A stretch of DNA of 64,000 bases, taken from assembly GCF_963676285.1 (NCBI RefSeq), contig NZ_OY781063.1, positions 62,001-126,000 of the forward strand. The letters are read 5' to 3'. The notes beneath the pieces are model-generated. The model did not search any database. It was not told where the DNA came from and saw nothing but the letters and a program-made list of their open reading frames with translations. This DNA comes from an uncultured Sphaerochaeta sp. Lineage in GTDB: Bacteria; Spirochaetota; Spirochaetia; Sphaerochaetales; Sphaerochaetaceae. A program made the translations under genes and the position numbers. Positions within the stretch are counted from its first letter, which is position 1, and the number at the start of each line of letters is the position of its first letter. This document shows positions 60,716 through 64,000 of the stretch, in pieces.

Positions 60716-62050
60716 CTACATACCCATCTGTTTAAGCATTGCAGCCTGGTATTTTTTATTTTTTGCTAACTTCTTCATCGTAAGTCGCATTTTCTCAAAC
60801 TTTTTCAGCAAACGATTTACATCAGAAACAGTTGTTCCGCTTCCTTTTGCAACACGTTTGCGTCTTGTCGGTCCCATTATATGGTAATTCGTTCGTTCCG
60901 CATAGGTCATTGAAAGGATAATTGCTTTCTCTCGACGAATTTCCTCTGTATCAATGTCATCTTCGCTGACCTGACCCTTTGCACCGGGAATCATTTCCAG
61001 AAGCTGGTCAATCGAACCCATCTTATCCATCGAGTTCAATTGGTCAAGGTAGTCCTGCAGATCGAAGGTGTTCTTTGCCATCTTCTCCTGCATACGGATT
61101 GCCTCATTCTCATCGACAACACTCTGTGCTTTCTCAACAAGCGAGACAATGTCGCCCATCCCAAGAATTCGGCTAGCAATACGGTCTGGATAAAAAGGAT
61201 CAAGATCCTCGATCTTCTCACCAACACCAATGAACTTAATCGGTTTGCCCACAACAGAACGAAGGGAGAGTGCAGCACCACCACGTGTGTCGCTATCGAA
61301 CTTGCTGAGTACAACCCCGCTTATCCCAACTTTCTCCTGGAACTCCTTGGCGATGGTGACAGCATTCTGTCCGGTCATTGCATCGGCAACAAAGAGTGTC
61401 TCATCTGGGGAAATTGCATCACGGACCTTCTGGATCTCATCCATAAGGGTCTCGTCAAGGTGCATTCGACCACTGGTGTCGACAATCAACACATCTCTCT
61501 GGTCTTTCTTTGCCTGTACAAGGGCTGCCTTGGCAACTTTTGCTGGGTTCTTCTCCCCTTCAATACTGAATACGGGGACCCCTACTGCCTCACCAAGAAC
61601 CTGGAGTTGCAGGATTGCAGCCGGTCTGACCAAGTCTGCAGCAACAAGCATGACACGACGGCCTTCTTTTTTCAGGCGTGAAGCCAGTTTGGCTGATGTT
61701 GTGGTCTTACCAGAACCCTGGAGACCCATCATCAGGATGACACTGGTTGTATCAGGGCCCTTGAGCAGAAGCTTCTGGTTCTCCTCGTCCCCAAGCAGAG
61801 CGACCATCCGATCGTAGACGATCTTCACGAATTGTTGACCAGGGTCGACAGCCTTGAGGACTTTCTCCCCTGTGGCTTCTTCCATGGTCCCATTGATGAA
61901 GCGTCTGACAACCCGAAGGTTCACGTCAGCGTCCAGCAAGGCCATCTTGATTTCTTCGACGGCTTCCTGGACGTTCTTCTCTGTTATCTTGGACTTTCCG
62001 GCAAGACTGCGCATGATGCCGGAGAACTTATCGCTTATTGAATCAAACAT
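60716..62050 (-). CDS. ffh: Signal recognition particle protein Ffh
   Basis: 444 residues. Binds signal sequences and 4.5S RNA. G1 GLQGSGKTTTSAKLA (~109-123), G3 LIVDTSGRMHLDE, DAMTGQNAV, G4 LSKFDSDTRGG; the M domain contains MTYAERTNYHIMGPTRRKR and the RNA-binding KGSGTTVSDVNRLLKKFEKM. Partner FtsY is at 23261. The 4.5S RNA gene is not in the window. Confidence 0.97.
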   Translation of the reverse strand: MFDSISDKFSGIMRSLAGKSKITEKNVQEAVEEIKMALLDADVNLRVVRRFINGTMEEATGEKVLKAVDPGQQFVKIVYDRMVALLGDEENQKLLLKGPDTTSVILMMGLQGSGKTTTSAKLASRLKKEGRRVMLVAADLVRPAAILQLQVLGEAVGVPVFSIEGEKNPAKVAKAALVQAKKDQRDVLIVDTSGRMHLDETLMDEIQKVRDAISPDETLFVADAMTGQNAVTIAKEFQEKVGISGVVLSKFDSDTRGGAALSLRSVVGKPIKFIGVGEKIEDLDPFYPDRIASRILGMGDIVSLVEKAQSVVDENEAIRMQEKMAKNTFDLQDYLDQLNSMDKMGSIDQLLEMIPGAKGQVSEDDIDTEEIRREKAIILSMTYAERTNYHIMGPTRRKRVAKGSGTTVSDVNRLLKKFEKMRLTMKKLAKNKKYQAAMLKQMGM

Positions 62051-62086
62051 TACCTTACTCTATTGTCGTTTTCGCTCAAGTTACAT

Positions 62087-62116
62087 CTTATACCGTACAC
62101 CAGACTTTCCTGTCAA
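62087..62116 (-). promoter_or_regulatory. Promoter of the ffh-rpsP-khpA-rimM-trmD-rplS operon
   Basis: Minus strand: TTGACA (62116-62111), 18-bp spacer, TATAAG (62092-62087), 36 bp before ffh. Confidence 0.8.
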
Positions 62117-62136
62117 GGAGTGGTGCAACATGCAAC

Positions 62137-64000
62137 CTATTCTTCTATGGTTACCAGTTCCTGGTCGTCGTTTAGAATTACATCCTCGCCGGCCACATTG
62201 CCGATCTTGTAACTGACCATACTGGAAACCCCTGGTTCCATCTGGGTTACCCCTAAAAGGGTCTGGCTTCCCATGACGGTGTGCTTATTGTGGGTGATGA
62301 TGATGAACTGGCTCTTCATGGCAAATTCATCCAATACGGAGAGAAAATACCCGATATTCCTATCATCAAGTGCTGCGTCGATCTCATCAAGGACACAGAA
62401 GGGAGAAGGTTTTACCTGATAGGTGGCAAACAACAGTGCTACGGCGGTCATCGAACGCTCCCCCCCACTCAAGAGTGAGAGGTGGGTAAGCTTCTTCCCC
62501 GGAGGTTGAGCCAGGATGTCAATGCCACTCTCCAGAACATTGTCAGGCTCCACCAACGTGAGCTCAGCTTTTCCCCCACCAAACAGACGACGGAACATCT
62601 CCTGGAAGTTATGGGCAATCTGCTTGTAGGAAGCAATGAAAAGTTCTTCACTACGGGTCTTGATCTGGGTAATGACGGTATCCAGATCATTCTTGGCCCG
62701 GTAAAGGTCATCCAATTGCTTACTCAGGAAATCATATTGTTCCTTAACCTCCGCATACTCTTCTTCCGCCATCTGGTTGATGTATCCCATTCCATCAATC
62801 TTCCGTCTTACTTCATCCAGGCGGCTTTTCAGTACAGGGATATCGGGAACTTCATCTTCCAGACGATTCTCGAACTCCTTCAGGCTCTTGCCGTAGTTCT
62901 CAAAGAACGTGGTGTAAACTCCGGTGATATTGGTGGCGAGCTGGTCGATTTGCAGTTCCAGCTTCTCTTTCTCTGTTCGGAGGGTTTGCAGCTGTTCATA
63001 TGAGGTGTTCTTCTGTTCCTGCTTGTCCCGGATGATTCTGCTCTGTTCATCTATGACTACAACGAGATCCTTGAGTTCTGCATTCAGGACTGCTATCCGC
63101 TCTTTTATCTGCCCTACTTCAGCTTCAACACTGCGGATATCTTCCTGTGTTTCATAGATTCTCTCCTGGGCTGTCTCGCTGAGCTTCAGTGCATCCTTAT
63201 ATTGGTACTCTTGCTCGGTAAGGGAGCGTTGCAGTTTTGTTACCCACTCCTTGGCTCCCTGTTTTTGGGTGAGGAGTTGGTTCATTGCAACCTTCTGGTC
63301 ACTGATGGCTTCCTGGTACCGTTCCAATGCCTGAGTAAGTATATTGTTCTCCTCCCTGAGATAGGCAATTCGTTCACGGTTGGTCTGGATCTGTTTTCTC
63401 AGATTGACCATTTCCTGATCGAGTTTGCGTTTCTCGCTGATGGTGCCTTCATCTGAGATGAGTTCATCAAGGAAGGTTGGTTGCATTGCCTCATAGGAGT
63501 CAAAGAGAGACTGGACCTGGGCAAGTTCTTTCAACAGCCCCCCCTGGAACTGGGTCTGCCTGTCCAGGAGGTCTTCTGATGAAATTCCCTTCTGCTTCAG
63601 CGTGGAAAGAAAGGTTTGCTCTTCAGCAATACGACCCTTAAGATGCTCGATACTCCCAAGCAGCGCCGTTCTCGCCTTATCCTTGTTTTCAAGGGTGTAT
63701 CCACTCTGTTTCAGTTTCTCTTCGAGTTGGACAACGATAACATCCCCTAGCTCCTTGATCCTCTGGGAGAGAGAATCGCTGTCTGCTTCATAGCGGCTAT
63801 TGGTATCTTCAAGATCAAGGATCTCCTGGTTCTGGTTCTGTATCAAGGTCCTTGTCTGCTCAGCGGACTTCTGGTTCTGTTCAGTCTCTGCCTGCAGTTG
63901 TTCAATTGACTCATCAAGGGTAGCGATATCGGTGAGCTTCTGGTCAATTTCCTCGGTATCTCGTTCGATGTGTTCCTGAATCAGTTCTGCTCTTGCACCA
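62137..64000 (-). CDS. smc: Chromosome segregation protein SMC, C-terminal part
   Basis: Partial; about 620 C-terminal residues are visible, and the frame stays open to the right edge. Long coiled coil rich in Glu/Gln/Leu, then the ABC-type C-terminal head: signature LSLLSGGERSMTAVALLFAT, Walker B FCVLDEIDAALDDRN and the D/H-loop region FIIITHNKHTVMGSQTLLGV. The hinge and the N-terminal Walker A lie outside or near the edge. SMC condenses and resolves chromosomes together with ScpA/ScpB. The end lies 86 bp before ffh. Confidence 0.96.
   Translation of the reverse strand, partial: GARAELIQEHIERDTEEIDQKLTDIATLDESIEQLQAETEQNQKSAEQTRTLIQNQNQEILDLEDTNSRYEADSDSLSQRIKELGDVIVVQLEEKLKQSGYTLENKDKARTALLGSIEHLKGRIAEEQTFLSTLKQKGISSEDLLDRQTQFQGGLLKELAQVQSLFDSYEAMQPTFLDELISDEGTISEKRKLDQEMVNLRKQIQTNRERIAYLREENNILTQALERYQEAISDQKVAMNQLLTQKQGAKEWVTKLQRSLTEQEYQYKDALKLSETAQERIYETQEDIRSVEAEVGQIKERIAVLNAELKDLVVVIDEQSRIIRDKQEQKNTSYEQLQTLRTEKEKLELQIDQLATNITGVYTTFFENYGKSLKEFENRLEDEVPDIPVLKSRLDEVRRKIDGMGYINQMAEEEYAEVKEQYDFLSKQLDDLYRAKNDLDTVITQIKTRSEELFIASYKQIAHNFQEMFRRLFGGGKAELTLVEPDNVLESGIDILAQPPGKKLTHLSLLSGGERSMTAVALLFATYQVKPSPFCVLDEIDAALDDRNIGYFLSVLDEFAMKSQFIIITHNKHTVMGSQTLLGVTQMEPGVSSMVSYKIGNVAGEDVILNDDQELVTIEE

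Overview
The window is about 64 kb of dense bacterial chromosome with moderate GC and very short intergenic gaps. Gene content and family variants point to a Spirochaetota member, most likely Sphaerochaeta or a close relative. This is inferred from protein flavour and gene neighbourhoods, not from a search. There are no insertion sequences, phage genes or CRISPR arrays. The promoters I can read follow the housekeeping TTGACA / ~17 bp / TATAAT pattern, and both tRNA genes lack an encoded CCA end.

Layout. 1-6712 (minus): a macromolecular-synthesis block of YkgJ-like protein, dnaG, rpoD, zinc-ribbon protein, RNase P RNA, TPR-like lipoprotein and the start of a radical-SAM gene. 6776-7889: divergent tRNA-Tyr and tRNA-Thr, then rpsD. 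7932-13330 (minus): a tripartite tricarboxylate transporter operon (tctC-tctB-tctA) carrying an EPSP-synthase gene and a LacI-type regulator at its end. 13521-14923 (minus): thiamine diphosphokinase, a membrane protein and AroH-type chorismate mutase. 15002-16320 (plus): a DUF1015 gene broken by a frameshift. 16317-18321: a YrdC-like protein, a DivIC-like protein and a membrane protein with a degenerate GGDEF-like end.

18318-33445 (minus) is a 15-gene run with almost no gaps: rnfCDGEAB, a GH57-family pseudoenzyme, prfB with its programmed frameshift, a PEGA-like protein, ftsY, a YwqK/RHS-like protein, a LolCDE-like ABC exporter, and RNase Z. 33540-43124 holds a P-loop/Asp23 fusion, a PcnB-type poly(A) polymerase, hisS, a DEAH helicase, aroB, and nifS-thiI. 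43220-47403 encodes a two-protein BadF/HgdC-HgdB-type ATP-driven electron-transfer system. 47451-49450 is pgl-zwf. 49508-54748 (minus) is ileS-lipoprotein-fmdB-trpS. 54879-56237 is a second tRNA nucleotidyltransferase with an HD domain. 56210-58455 holds rnc, acpP, rpmF, coaD and a zinc-finger protein. 58572-62050 (minus) is the ffh-rpsP-khpA-rimM-trmD-rplS operon, and 62137-64000 is the 3' end of smc.

Most of the window is core housekeeping. The parts most worth a second look are: the GH57 protein without catalytic residues locked into the rnf operon; the TctABC-AroA-LacI cassette, whose EPSP synthase has Cys at a normally conserved Arg; the split 2-hydroxyacyl-CoA-dehydratase-like reductase with no substrate gene nearby; the ATPase/Asp23 fusion; and a set of genes whose start codons sit 6-7 nt after a -10 box, suggesting leaderless mRNAs.
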